From contig NZ_JAVWNC010000017.1 in NCBI RefSeq assembly GCF_036637135.1, forward strand, positions 1 to 40,294: 40,294 nt of DNA, in the 5' to 3' direction. A program made the position numbers and the translations under genes. The DNA is from Anaerorhabdus sp036637135. Its GTDB lineage: Bacteria > Bacillota_I > Bacilli_A > Erysipelotrichales > Erysipelotrichaceae. Each line of letters begins with the position of its first letter. Positions within the stretch are counted from its first letter, which is position 1. Positions 25,799 through 34,324 of this stretch are shown one piece after another. The notes beneath the pieces were generated by a model, which was not told the origin of the DNA, searched no databases, and saw only the letters and a program-made list of their open reading frames with translations.

Positions 25799-27106
25799 CT
25801 ATTCAGTTTTTGTAACAATTGCTTTTTCAATACGATAATGCTTTATCTCTTCTATTTTTACTTCTAGTTTATATTCATTCAATGTAAATTGAGCCCCTAC
25901 TTTTGGTAATTCTTCAAAAGTTCCAAATATAAATCCACCAAATGTTTCATATGTATCTGTTGGCAAGCTTACACCTAGTTGCTCAGATACATCTTCAAGG
26001 CTTGCGTTGCCTATGATTTCCCAAGCATTATTTGCGACCTGAACAATTTCTTCATCATCCTTTTGATAAATATCATTTTCCAAATCACCAACTAATTCTT
26101 CTAGTAAATCATTCATTGTAATAATACCAAACATACCCCCGTATTCATCCAATACAACCGCAAAGTGATTTCTAGTACTTCTCATTTTTTTAAATAGAAC
26201 ATCAGCTGTCATCGATTCTAGTGCATACTGTGCTGGACGAATTAGTGTATTTACGACAAGTTCTTTCGTTTTGTTTTTCAATCTAAAATAGTCTTTTATG
26301 TTTAACACACCTACAATGTGATCTACAGTTCCATCACATACAGGATAATATGAATATCGACTATTTTTCATTTCTAATTCCCATGCATCTAATGTGTCCG
26401 CAATTTGTAATGCCTTAACATCCATACGGTGTGTTGCGATTTCTGATAGTTCTGTATCATTAAACTCAAATACATTTTGTATCATTTGTTTTTCTTCTTC
26501 TTCAATCACACCTTTTTTGTTTCCAATATCAACCATCATTCTAATTTCTTCTTCGCTTACTTCTTCATCTTCTTGATTTGGATTAATTCCAAGCAACCTA
26601 AGAATCCCATTCGTTGATGCAGTAAGTGCCCATACAATGGGTTTGAATAGATTCGATATAGTGGTGATCAATGATGACATACCTAATGCTAATTTCTCTG
26701 CTTTTTTCATCGCTAAACGCTTTGGTACAAGTTCTCCAAAGACAAGCGTGAAATAAGATAATATCAATGTAATGATCACTACCGAAATTGTATCCAGTGT
26801 TGATACAGGTAAATTGACACCCACACTAACTAACCATGTTACTAACATTTCTGAGAAGTTGTCTGCTGCAAAAGCACTTCCCAAGAAACCGGATAGTGTA
26901 ATCGCAACTTGGATGGTTGCCAAAAACTTTGCAGGTTGATCTGTAAGTTTTTTTAATCGAATCGCTTTCTTGTTCTTTTCATTAACTAACTGTTCTAACT
27001 TTGCATCGTTCATCGATATAACCGCAATCTCAGCACATGCGAAAACTGCGTTCAATAAGATTAAGAATGCTTGTAAAAATAATTGAAACACTAACTGACT
27101 ACTCAT
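25799..27106 (-). CDS. CNNM/CorC (HlyC/CorC) family membrane protein, probable Mg2+ or other cation exporter
   Basis: A 435-residue protein: N-terminal DUF21 domain with about four membrane segments (residues ~5-165, including AFAADNFSE and FGELVPKRLAMKKAEKLA), two CBS motifs (about 200-330, with YYPVCDG and HFAVVLDEYGGMFGIIT) and a C-terminal CorC/HlyC domain. Family members export Mg2+ or affect Co/Mg resistance; CBS domains bind ATP-Mg. The ATG at 27106 has GGAGG upstream and overlaps the stop of a 34-codon leader ORF by ATGA, suggesting coupled or attenuated expression. Confidence 0.9.
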   Translation of the reverse strand: MSSQLVFQLFLQAFLILLNAVFACAEIAVISMNDAKLEQLVNEKNKKAIRLKKLTDQPAKFLATIQVAITLSGFLGSAFAADNFSEMLVTWLVSVGVNLPVSTLDTISVVIITLILSYFTLVFGELVPKRLAMKKAEKLALGMSSLITTISNLFKPIVWALTASTNGILRLLGINPNQEDEEVSEEEIRMMVDIGNKKGVIEEEEKQMIQNVFEFNDTELSEIATHRMDVKALQIADTLDAWELEMKNSRYSYYPVCDGTVDHIVGVLNIKDYFRLKNKTKELVVNTLIRPAQYALESMTADVLFKKMRSTRNHFAVVLDEYGGMFGIITMNDLLEELVGDLENDIYQKDDEEIVQVANNAWEIIGNASLEDVSEQLGVSLPTDTYETFGGFIFGTFEELPKVGAQFTLNEYKLEVKIEEIKHYRIEKAIVTKTE

Positions 27107-27207
27107 ATTTCCTCCGTAAAATGAAAAACACACAAAAATCTATCATTGATAGTCTGTGTGTTTAATTCGTATTTATATTGACATGTCTGCCAACTATCTT
27201 CGTCCAT
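27103..27207 (-). CDS. 34-residue leader peptide upstream of the CNNM gene
   Basis: ATG at 27207 with AGGAG 9 bases upstream, 34 codons, TGA overlapping the CNNM ATG as ATGA. It begins with the acidic run MDEDSWQTC and ends FTEEI. It follows a near-perfect promoter (27232-27260), so it should be the first thing translated. Its middle codons lie in a strong hairpin at 27126-27163. Acidic N-termini are known to destabilise ribosomes at low Mg2+, so a Mg-responsive leader is plausible; no relative is known to me. Confidence 0.6.
   Translation of the reverse strand: MDEDSWQTCQYKYELNTQTINDRFLCVFHFTEEI
27126..27163 (-). promoter_or_regulatory. Attenuator-like hairpin within the leader ORF
   Basis: Minus-strand arms AAACACACA and TGTGTGTTT (9 bp) enclose a second stem CTATC/GATAG, and the 3' side runs into TTCATTTT. 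If the leader is translated the ribosome melts it; if not, it may terminate or pause RNA polymerase. It could alternatively be a terminator of the HAD gene. Confidence 0.5.
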
Positions 27208-27231
27208 TTATTAATTCTCCTAATTGATATA

Positions 27232-27260
27232 TTTATAGTACAATTCGTATCTATTGTCAA
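27232..27260 (-). promoter_or_regulatory. Promoter of the leader-CNNM unit
   Basis: TTGACA (27260-27255), 17-base spacer, TATAAA (27237-27232). The -35 overlaps the HAD gene stop codon. The predicted start lies just before the leader ribosome binding site. Confidence 0.85.
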
Positions 27261-28039
27261 TTAAATAAGCCCAAAGTGATGCATGCATTATAAATACCAT
27301 CACTATCTGCATCATCGGTAATGAATGTTGCGATCTCTTTTAACTCATCTATTGCGTTGCCCATCGCTACACTTGTTTTGGCTTTTTTAAACATCTTTAA
27401 ATCATTAATACCATCTCCAAATACAATGATATCCTCTTCGCTTCCACCTTGCATTTCTACTATTTTTTTGATTCCTTTGTATTTATCATCTGGTTCAACA
27501 AATGCAAATGGACTTCCTTCATAATGCATAAATCCAATCTTTTTGATTTCATCTATTTGATTGTATTTTTCTTCATTATTCTCAATGATTATCCGTCTTA
27601 TACATGTTTCATTTGTATAGTCATAGTTTGGATCTACTATAATATTCCTTAAAAAGTTTATGTTCGTTATAAGTGATTCTATCTTTTCATTTCTTGTAAC
27701 TAAATTTGTACTATCTTCAATAGATACTGACCAGGCTAATTCTAATTCATCACATCTACGTAAGATATTTTTCGCTATTTCCATATCAATCGGTTCATAA
27801 TTCTTTAATTCTCCATTGATAATGATGCCGTTACCACCTTCGCAAACTAAACTTTTCACGCCTGTCTTCTCTGCAATATCCTTCGCTAGATAGACAGCTC
27901 TTCCTGTAGCTAAAGAAACAAAATGTCCACTCTCTTCTAATTTCCTTAACGCTAAAAATGTCGATTCACTTATATGATTACGTTTTGTATGTGATGTAAG
28001 TGTACCATCAATATCAAAAAATATGTATTTCTTGTTCAT
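27257..28039 (-). CDS. Cof-type HAD superfamily phosphatase
   Basis: A 260-residue HAD IIB phosphatase: FFDIDGTLTS (nucleophile Asp) at residues 7-16, SLATGR near 59, the cap domain in the middle and VFGDGINDLKMF near 215. Members dephosphorylate sugar phosphates and other metabolites. GAGGG precedes the ATG. No close functional link to neighbours is evident. Confidence 0.88.
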   Translation of the reverse strand: MNKKYIFFDIDGTLTSHTKRNHISESTFLALRKLEESGHFVSLATGRAVYLAKDIAEKTGVKSLVCEGGNGIIINGELKNYEPIDMEIAKNILRRCDELELAWSVSIEDSTNLVTRNEKIESLITNINFLRNIIVDPNYDYTNETCIRRIIIENNEEKYNQIDEIKKIGFMHYEGSPFAFVEPDDKYKGIKKIVEMQGGSEEDIIVFGDGINDLKMFKKAKTSVAMGNAIDELKEIATFITDDADSDGIYNACITLGLFN

Positions 28040-28070
28040 AAACTATCCCTCAATTCAAATATACTTGTCT

Positions 28071-28099
28071 ATTATCTCAAATTGTTTCATCAAAGTGAA
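28071..28099 (-). promoter_or_regulatory. Probable promoter of the HAD gene
   Basis: TTCACT, 17 bases, GATAAT on the minus strand, in the gap after the degV terminator and 32 bases before the ATG. Confidence 0.45.
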
Positions 28100-28120
28100 G
28101 TTAAGTTTTGGTAAACGAAA

Positions 28121-28138
28121 AGGAATGTTTCCATTCCT
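28121..28138 (-). terminator. Terminator of the degV gene (GAAA tetraloop)
   Basis: Minus-strand stem AGGAATG/CATTCCT with GAAA loop, then TTTTCGTTT, 6 bases past the stop. Confidence 0.8.
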
Positions 28139-28143
28139 CTTGA

Positions 28144-28998
28144 TTACTTCTCACTAAATCCAATAATCCCAAATGCACCAGGACCACTGTGTGTAGATAC
28201 TACGCAACCCGCTTGTATCCACATACAAGATTCGAACCCACACTCTTTCGCAGTATTCTCTGCTTTTTCTTTTAATGCAGGATTCATATCTCCAGAATAA
28301 ACAAAGATAGCTCTGTCTTTCATTAAATGATGTGTTTCACTGAACTCTTTAATCAATTTAATTCCCGATGTCATAATCGAACCTCGGTATTTTTTAGCCG
28401 ACATTAGTTTACCATCAACAATTTCAATAACAGGACTCAAATTAAGAATTTTAGCCCCCATATATGCCGCATTACTCACTCTTCCTCCAGCTTTAAGATA
28501 AACTAAGTCTCCTGGAATAAAACCCATATGTATTCTATTAATTAAATCATTTACCATTTCAATTACAACATCTAATGGTGCATCTGGATTCTTTTCCAAC
28601 CATTCCGCAACTGTTAATACTAGGAATGCTTGCCCAGCAGATACACATTTTGTATCAATACTTGTAATATAATCTAATCCATCCGCCGCAATAACCGCAC
28701 TTTGGTATGAACAAGTTGTGATAGCTGAATAAGCTAAATGTAGTATATGTTTATCCGGATATTGTTCATGTATTTCGTCAAACACAATTTCAAAATCGCC
28801 AGGTGTAGAACCCGCTGTTTTTGGAAGTGTTCCTGTCTTATGATAATAATCGAAGATATCACTCACTGGAAAAGTCATATCATCTTTAGTTTCAGTTCCA
28901 AATGACACGTGCATAGGTACGATTTTAATTCCGTATTTATTTACGATTTCTGCAGGAATATCTGCTCCTGTTTCTGCTACTATAATATATTTACTCAT
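28144..28998 (-). CDS. DegV family fatty-acid-binding protein
   Basis: A 284-residue DegV/FakB-type protein that binds a single fatty acid, in known cases handing it to the FakA kinase. Seen: IIVAETGADIP at the N-terminus, KTAGSTPGDFEIVF near 77 (Thr and Ser contacting the carboxylate), VSAGQAFLVL and the C-terminal VVSTHSGPGAFGIIGF. Length is typical. It stands alone with its own promoter and terminator. Confidence 0.92.
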   Translation of the reverse strand: MSKYIIVAETGADIPAEIVNKYGIKIVPMHVSFGTETKDDMTFPVSDIFDYYHKTGTLPKTAGSTPGDFEIVFDEIHEQYPDKHILHLAYSAITTCSYQSAVIAADGLDYITSIDTKCVSAGQAFLVLTVAEWLEKNPDAPLDVVIEMVNDLINRIHMGFIPGDLVYLKAGGRVSNAAYMGAKILNLSPVIEIVDGKLMSAKKYRGSIMTSGIKLIKEFSETHHLMKDRAIFVYSGDMNPALKEKAENTAKECGFESCMWIQAGCVVSTHSGPGAFGIIGFSEK

Positions 28999-29057
28999 CC
29001 ATTACCCCTATTCTTTGCACTGTTCAATTAAAAATGAAAGCGCTGATTATGATTTTC

Positions 29058-29066
29058 ATTATACCA
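29058..29066 (-). promoter_or_regulatory. Extended -10 promoter of degV
   Basis: TGGTATAAT on the minus strand, 59 bases before the ATG, with a perfect TATAAT and TGn extension; no clear -35. The rest of the gap 29067-29167 is AT-rich with nothing recognisable. Confidence 0.65.
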
Positions 29067-29167
29067 CGCTTCCATCTTTTTAATATTAATATTTATTTCT
29101 TATGTATTAATTTTGTATTAAATTTTTAGTGTTTATAATTAATCTTATCCGTATTACTATTTTAAAT

Positions 29168-30145
29168 TTAGTTGTTGATCGGTATTCCAACATTTACTTT
29201 TTTAAGATTAAACTCCCCTAAGTAGTCTACTGCAGCAATTTTCCAAAGCCCATCCTCTTTTTTTAACTTGATTGTTTCAAGATATTTATCATTGAATTCA
29301 TCAAGTTCATCAGGATACCCTGTTTGTGCTCTAACCTCAATAACGACTTCTTCATCATTAATGTATTCAATTGCTTCAATCCTATCTAGCTCGGGGTGCA
29401 GTTGATATTTGTATTCGCCACATTGACATATATACATATAAGCTAATCCATCCACATCCAAAAGATAAGTTATACTATCTCCACTATACGCACTTTGGAG
29501 TACATCTTCTACGAAATCTTTTGAGAATACCTTGTAATATACATTGTAAATATCTTCTGTTGTATTAATTGGGTTACCATCAAGTGAAATTACTTTTGTA
29601 ATATCTTCATTACCATTAAGTCGAATACTGTAATCATTCTCAAAGAATGATCCCATTAATGACCTTTCAAATATGCCAAGGAATAATTCAAATTGACTTA
29701 GTATTTGCGCTTCTTCCTTATACTCTTGATTATCATCATAAGGATTACGTAGCACAATACCTAGCGTGTAATATGTCAATGTAAGATCTTCTATTCTAAG
29801 GCTAACATTCACCGCGTATTTATCATTAAGTTGTACCTCATAAACTGTTTCCTTCAAATATTTATCATTAACTATATGCTTAATCTCTATCTTGGAATCT
29901 TTTGAAATTGGATCTATTTCCTTTAATTCAATATATTTCTTTTCATCTGGTCTTTGATTGTACTCATCAATACTTTTATTTATTTCATCAATCAATTTTT
30001 GTGGTAACAATTCAATTTCCATATCATTTTCTTTTATTTCCATTGGAAGTATCGGTGTCTCAATGGGCTTTTGTTCAAGATTCTCATCCTTTGTACATCC
30101 AGTTATTAAAATACTTACGAGTAGAATGCTTATTATTTTTTTCAT
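29168..30145 (-). CDS. Lipoprotein of unknown function
   Basis: A 325-residue secreted protein. Signal peptide KKIISILLVSILITGC with lipobox Cys, then an acidic, Glu/Pro-rich linker (residues ~18-50) and a mixed alpha/beta body without a family I recognise. The C-terminal part (residues ~245-320, with EVVIEVRAQTGYPDEL and GLWKIAAVDYLGEF) resembles an NTF2-like end. ATG at 30145 chosen because AAGAGG lies 6 bases upstream; a tandem ATG at 30151 is too close. It lies downstream of a PHP gene; the link is unknown. Confidence 0.75.
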   Translation of the reverse strand: MKKIISILLVSILITGCTKDENLEQKPIETPILPMEIKENDMEIELLPQKLIDEINKSIDEYNQRPDEKKYIELKEIDPISKDSKIEIKHIVNDKYLKETVYEVQLNDKYAVNVSLRIEDLTLTYYTLGIVLRNPYDDNQEYKEEAQILSQFELFLGIFERSLMGSFFENDYSIRLNGNEDITKVISLDGNPINTTEDIYNVYYKVFSKDFVEDVLQSAYSGDSITYLLDVDGLAYMYICQCGEYKYQLHPELDRIEAIEYINDEEVVIEVRAQTGYPDELDEFNDKYLETIKLKKEDGLWKIAAVDYLGEFNLKKVNVGIPINN

Positions 30146-30241
30146 CTTCATCCTCTTTTCATATAATTCAAATTAGGTCTATCATTGTAGATTTAATATA
30201 TCATATTTTTGTTTCTTCTACTACTTAAATATAGAAAAAGA

Positions 30242-30256
30242 AAGATAAAGTATCTT
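30242..30256 (-). terminator. Weak terminator after the PHP gene
   Basis: Minus-strand stem AAGATA/TATCTT with loop CTT, followed by TCTTTTTC, about 7 bases past the stop. AT-rich and short, so efficiency is doubtful. Confidence 0.45.
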
Positions 30257-30262
30257 ACCTTT

Positions 30263-31102
30263 CTAGATGATGTTATGAACTACTAAATCTTTTAAAACAA
30301 GTTCTTCTTTTGCAATATCCAATTGTCCAATTGTTGTTTTCTCAAATGTACCATGGCAATCACAACCACATGTAATCATTAAGTCTTTTTCTTTGCACAA
30401 TTCCAAACAGACTTTCACGACTTCTTCTGTATGGGATGGATAGTAACATTCTATGCCATCTAAGTCATTACTTTCAATTATTTTTCTAAGCTTAAATTTA
30501 AAATATTCCATGTCTTTTGTATCAATTACTTTTCCAGGATGAGCTAATACCGCTTTCCCTTTTGCAAAATGTATCATTTGACATACTTCTTGTATCGGTG
30601 GAAAATCAACACATTCATAGGTATGGTCATATTTAAAATAGTATCCAAAACTTTCTCCGATATCATTGGCTAATTTACGGTCAATGAAATAGTATAGTGC
30701 TTTCCATCCACCTAACTTTGGGTCATAAGTATATTGATTAAAATCATCCAAGGATACCTCTGGATAATCTTTCTCCATTTTCATAATTAGTTTTTCACTA
30801 ACTTCATCTAACTTACGTTTTATTGTTTCCAAATAATTCTTGAATTCAGTATTTTCCAAATCATATCCATAGGCAAGCACATGGAAGTTTTCACCATCTT
30901 CTAGTGTATCTACTTCTGCTCCTGTTATGCATTGAATATTGGCTTCCTTCGCAAATTCAATAATCTCTTTATTCCCTGTACATTGATTATGATCAGTTAG
31001 TGCTATTAATTCTACATCATTATTTTTGGCGTTTTGTATAATCTCTTGTGGTGTTAATGTACCATCAGAGTAATAAGAATGAATATGTAAATCAATTCTC
31101 AT
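30263..31102 (-). CDS. PHP domain phosphoesterase (RNase AM/YciV-like)
   Basis: A 279-residue PHP hydrolase: DLHIHSYYSDGT at 4-15, ALTDHNQ near 35, TGAEVDTLEDGENFHVLAYG near 60-80, LAHPGK near 195 and a late CGCDCHG near 251. Relatives cleave nucleotide or RNA 5' ends (3',5'-nucleotide bisphosphates, 5'-exonuclease). It is a distant paralogue of the PHP enzyme in the phn operon but lacks that context. GGAGG precedes the ATG, right after the parB terminator. Confidence 0.83.
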   Translation of the reverse strand: MRIDLHIHSYYSDGTLTPQEIIQNAKNNDVELIALTDHNQCTGNKEIIEFAKEANIQCITGAEVDTLEDGENFHVLAYGYDLENTEFKNYLETIKRKLDEVSEKLIMKMEKDYPEVSLDDFNQYTYDPKLGGWKALYYFIDRKLANDIGESFGYYFKYDHTYECVDFPPIQEVCQMIHFAKGKAVLAHPGKVIDTKDMEYFKFKLRKIIESNDLDGIECYYPSHTEEVVKVCLELCKEKDLMITCGCDCHGTFEKTTIGQLDIAKEELVLKDLVVHNII

Positions 31103-31126
31103 CTTTCTCCTCCTTTATTAAAGAAA

Positions 31127-31146
31127 AGAATAAGTTTCCTTATTCT
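31127..31146 (-). terminator. Terminator of the rsmG-noc-parAB operon (GAAA tetraloop)
   Basis: Minus-strand stem AGAATAAG/CTTATTCT (8 bp) with GAAA loop, followed by TTTCTTTAAT. It overlaps the parB stop codon. Confidence 0.85.
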
Positions 31147-32030
31147 TCAATTAATCCTAATAATTCTAGAATTCTATTTAAATCATCATCACTTGTATAT
31201 TTAATTCTAATTTCATTTTTATCCAAACTAACTAATGTTTGTAGTTTAAGTTCCATCAGATTTTCAACATATACAAGATTTGGATCTTTTTCTTTTAATG
31301 GTTTAACTTTAGTTTTTTTCTTGTCATTACCATCTGCAATTTCTTTTGTCATTGCTTCTACTGTACGTACTGATAACCCTTCTTTGTATGTTTTCTCTGC
31401 AATCTCAATCGCAAGTTCTTCATCTTCAATTGTTACCAATGGACGTACATGTCCAATTGAAAGTTTTTTCTCTGTAACCATTTTTTGAATGGGTTGAGGT
31501 AATTTCAATAAACGCATAATGTTTGTAACATAAACACGAGATTTACCAACACGTTGTGCAAGTACTTCTTGTGTATAGTTTAATCTTTCAGCAAGATGTT
31601 GATATGCACTAGCTTCTTCTAATGGATTTAAGTCTTCACGTTGTACATTTTCTAGAATTGATATTTCCATCATTTGTGCATCTGTAAAATCCATAATGAT
31701 TGCAGGGATTCTATCCTTCTTCGCAATCTTACTCGCACGCCAACGTCTTTCACCCGCGATGATTTCATAGCCTTGTAGACTCTTACGAATCAAGATAGGT
31801 GTAAACACACCATGTTCACGAATTGAGTCAGCCAAATCATTTAAAGCCGCTTCATCAAAAATTTTACGCGGTTGGTATGGGTTTGGTCTAATTTCACTTA
31901 TTGCGATTTCATTTGTTTTTCCACCTGCGTCAACCTTACCTTGTTGAATATCTTCAATGGCTTCCATCATGTCTTCGCCAAATATAGCTTCTAATCCTTT
32001 ACCTAATCCTTTTTTCTTATCTGTACTCAT
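31140..32030 (-). CDS. parB: Chromosome partition protein ParB (Spo0J)
   Basis: A 296-residue ParB: N-terminal KKGLGKGLEAIFG, NPYQPRKIF and GERRWRASK (CTP-binding boxes), helix-turn-helix TQEVLAQRVGKSRVYVTNIMRLL near 155-180 and a C-terminal dimer domain. It loads at parS as a CTP-dependent clamp and partners ParA. It overlaps parA by 4 bases (ATGA). Confidence 0.97.
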   Translation of the reverse strand: MSTDKKKGLGKGLEAIFGEDMMEAIEDIQQGKVDAGGKTNEIAISEIRPNPYQPRKIFDEAALNDLADSIREHGVFTPILIRKSLQGYEIIAGERRWRASKIAKKDRIPAIIMDFTDAQMMEISILENVQREDLNPLEEASAYQHLAERLNYTQEVLAQRVGKSRVYVTNIMRLLKLPQPIQKMVTEKKLSIGHVRPLVTIEDEELAIEIAEKTYKEGLSVRTVEAMTKEIADGNDKKKTKVKPLKEKDPNLVYVENLMELKLQTLVSLDKNEIRIKYTSDDDLNRILELLGLIEE

Positions 32031-32809
32031 GCTTTAGCCTCCTTTTGAGAACTGTTGATCACTTCTTTAGCAAGTGATGCATAAGCTTTTGCACCTTCCG
32101 AACGAACTTCGTATTCAAATATAGTTTGTTCACGACTTGGTGCTTCAGATAGCTTTATATTTCTTGGTATATAACTCTTATATACTCTCTCTTTAAAATA
32201 CTTACGAACTTCTTGTTGAACCTCAACAGATAATTTTGTACGAGCATCAAACATTGTAAGCAATACTCCTTCAATTGTAAGTGCAGGATTAAATAAACGT
32301 TGTACCAAACGAATTGTACTTAGTAATTGTGTTAATCCTTCCAATGCATAATATTCACATTGTACTGGAATGATTACAGAATCTGCCGCAGTCAATGCAT
32401 TGGTATTTAATAATCCAAGTGATGGTGGACAATCAATAATAATGAAGTCATACTCATCCTTAATTTCAACTAACTTATTTCTTAGTAGTTTTTCTCTTCC
32501 AACTTTGAATTCTGCCATTTCTAAATCAGCACCAGCTAAATTAATATTGGCAGGAATAACAGCACATGGTGGAACTTTCAATTGAATCACCGCATCACTT
32601 GCTTTTGTATCCCCGAGCAAAACTTCATAAACTGTTGATTCATGTTTCTTCTTATTCGCACCAATTCCTTGTGATGCATTGCCTTGAGGGTCAAAGTCTA
32701 CCATTAACACTTTTTTACCTAAATATGCTAATCCCGCAGATAAATTAATACTTGTTGTTGTTTTGCCTACTCCACCTTTTTGATTAGCGATTGCAATTAT
32801 TTTCCCCAT
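32027..32809 (-). CDS. parA: Chromosome partition ATPase ParA (Soj)
   Basis: A 260-residue Walker ATPase: KGGVGKTTTSINL near residue 11, VDFDPQGNA near 41, FIIIDCPPSLG near 122. It segregates origins with ParB and in Bacillus affects DnaA. It lies 15 bases after noc. Confidence 0.97.
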   Translation of the reverse strand: MGKIIAIANQKGGVGKTTTSINLSAGLAYLGKKVLMVDFDPQGNASQGIGANKKKHESTVYEVLLGDTKASDAVIQLKVPPCAVIPANINLAGADLEMAEFKVGREKLLRNKLVEIKDEYDFIIIDCPPSLGLLNTNALTAADSVIIPVQCEYYALEGLTQLLSTIRLVQRLFNPALTIEGVLLTMFDARTKLSVEVQQEVRKYFKERVYKSYIPRNIKLSEAPSREQTIFEYEVRSEGAKAYASLAKEVINSSQKEAKA

Positions 32810-32824
32810 ATGACACCATCCTCA

Positions 32825-33589
32825 CTATTTAGGAAATTTGATAATAATTCGTACATCTGTTAATGTTTCATCCATTTCGGTTGTTACATCAATCCCTGTT
32901 TTCTTTATCATTTGTACACATTGATTGACACTATTAATCCCAATTTGTGTGTTTCTTGTAAATCCTTTTGTTGCTTGTTTTTTCTTCTTTGGTTTATCAT
33001 CTCTTAGTTCTTCAATATAACCCTCAGATTGTCTAACATTGTATTGGCGATCCACAATATTATGGAAAGCTTCTATTTGTTTATCTCCAGTAAGACTTAA
33101 CAAAGCCCTTGCATGTCTTTCTGTAATTTGTCTTTGTAATATACCTTCTCGAATTTCTTCAGGAAGATTTAGTAATCTAATTTTATTCGCAACTGTTGAT
33201 TGTGTTTTTCCAATCTTCTTCGCAACTTCTTCTTGTGTAAGTGATGCTTGTCTCATGATTTGAACATACGCTCTTGCTTCTTCAATTGCGGTTAGATTTT
33301 CACGTTGTACGTTTTCAACCAATGCCATTTGAGCTGCTTGCTCCTCTGTAGGTGTCATGATGTAACAAGGCACTCGATCAAACCCTGCCAATTGACAAGC
33401 TCTGAATCTTCTTTCCCCTGCAATAATCTCATAACTATCATTGTATGCTCGCACTGTAATTGGTTGAATTAATCCATTCTCTTTGATAGATTGAGCTAAT
33501 TCTTCTAATGCTACTTGATCAAACTCTAATCTAGGTTGATAACGATTAGGTCGAATACGACTTACTTCTATATTTAATATCTCTTTCAT
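32825..33589 (-). CDS. noc: ParB-like nucleoid occlusion protein Noc
   Basis: A 254-residue ParB paralogue: NRYQPRLEF, GERRFRACQ, helix-turn-helix TQEEVAKKIGKSQSTVANKIRLLNLP near 135-160 and a basic KPKKKKQATK linker near 205. The position between rsmG and parA and the order match Noc of Bacilli, which binds its own sites and blocks division over the nucleoid. The typical N-terminal amphipathic helix of Bacillus Noc is short or absent here, so membrane recruitment may differ. Confidence 0.88.
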   Translation of the reverse strand: MKEILNIEVSRIRPNRYQPRLEFDQVALEELAQSIKENGLIQPITVRAYNDSYEIIAGERRFRACQLAGFDRVPCYIMTPTEEQAAQMALVENVQRENLTAIEEARAYVQIMRQASLTQEEVAKKIGKTQSTVANKIRLLNLPEEIREGILQRQITERHARALLSLTGDKQIEAFHNIVDRQYNVRQSEGYIEELRDDKPKKKKQATKGFTRNTQIGINSVNQCVQMIKKTGIDVTTEMDETLTDVRIIIKFPK

Positions 33590-33598
33590 GTTACTCCT

Positions 33599-34297
33599 TT
33601 AAAGTGGATTCTTTTTAATCTTTGCAAACATTCTTGGATACCCTGATGGTGTTGATTTAACTTTGCGATAAAATAAGTTAATTCGACTTGAACCATCTTG
33701 TAGTGTACGAGTTTCTTCTTTAACAAGCTCACACCCAAGTTTTGTCGTTGCACTTAATGCTCCGTTATACTCTTCCATTCCATTTGAACCCTTCATCGCT
33801 AAGAATAATCCCTCTTTCTTAACTAAAGGTATACATAATTCAGCTAACATATTTAAATTTGCCACAGCTCTTGCAGTAACAACATCAAATGTTTCTCGAT
33901 GCTTTACCGCATAATCTTCAGCTCTTTCATCTAAACAGGTAACACCCGATAAATTAAGCTCTTTTTTAACAGTCTCTAAGAAAGTTACTCTTTTCTTTAG
34001 TGGTTCTAGAATGGTAATTTTAAGCTCTGGATATGCAATTTTAAGCGGTATTGAGGGAAAACCTGCCCCTGAACCCACATCACATAAATGACCTTCTATA
34101 TGCGTTGTAAATGAGGGTAATAGCGAATCATAGAAATGCTTATCTAGAACTTCTTCAAACTCCACTATCGCTGTTAAATTCATTTTTTCATTCCACTCTT
34201 TTAATATCTCAGCATAGCGACAATATTGTTGTACTTGAGTTTCATTCAGTACTAATCCTTGTTTTGAACAAGCTTCTACAAATTCTTCTAATTTCAT
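33599..34297 (-). CDS. rsmG: 16S rRNA (guanine-527 N7)-methyltransferase RsmG
   Basis: A 232-residue Rossmann methyltransferase with CDVGSGAGFPSIPLKI (SAM motif) near residue 70, TARAVANL near 133 and MKLEEFVEAC at the start. ATG at 34297 has GGAGGG upstream; an in-frame upstream start at 34348 has none. It heads the rsmG-noc-parA-parB operon, with noc starting 9 bases downstream. Confidence 0.95.
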   Translation of the reverse strand: MKLEEFVEACSKQGLVLNETQVQQYCRYAEILKEWNEKMNLTAIVEFEEVLDKHFYDSLLPSFTTHIEGHLCDVGSGAGFPSIPLKIAYPELKITILEPLKKRVTFLETVKKELNLSGVTCLDERAEDYAVKHRETFDVVTARAVANLNMLAELCIPLVKKEGLFLAMKGSNGMEEYNGALSATTKLGCELVKEETRTLQDGSSRINLFYRKVKSTPSGYPRMFAKIKKNPL

Positions 34298-34315
34298 ACT
34301 GCCCTCCGTTACATT

Positions 34316-34324
34316 ATTATACCA
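34316..34324 (-). promoter_or_regulatory. Extended -10 promoter of rsmG-noc-parAB
   Basis: TGGTATAAT on the minus strand, about 18 bases before the rsmG ATG. The -35 region is poor. Confidence 0.6.

Noticed and set aside
27107..27133. Longer N-terminus of the CNNM protein from an upstream in-frame start at 27133
   Set aside because: The ATG at 27106 has a proper GGAGG site and fits the usual start of the DUF21 domain; the extension runs over that site.
29902..30228. 108-codon open frame on the plus strand
   Set aside because: Antisense to the lipoprotein gene; no promoter or ribosome binding site.
31048..31488. 146-codon open frame on the plus strand
   Set aside because: It is antisense to parB and the start of the PHP gene; no ribosome binding site and Ser-rich shadow composition.
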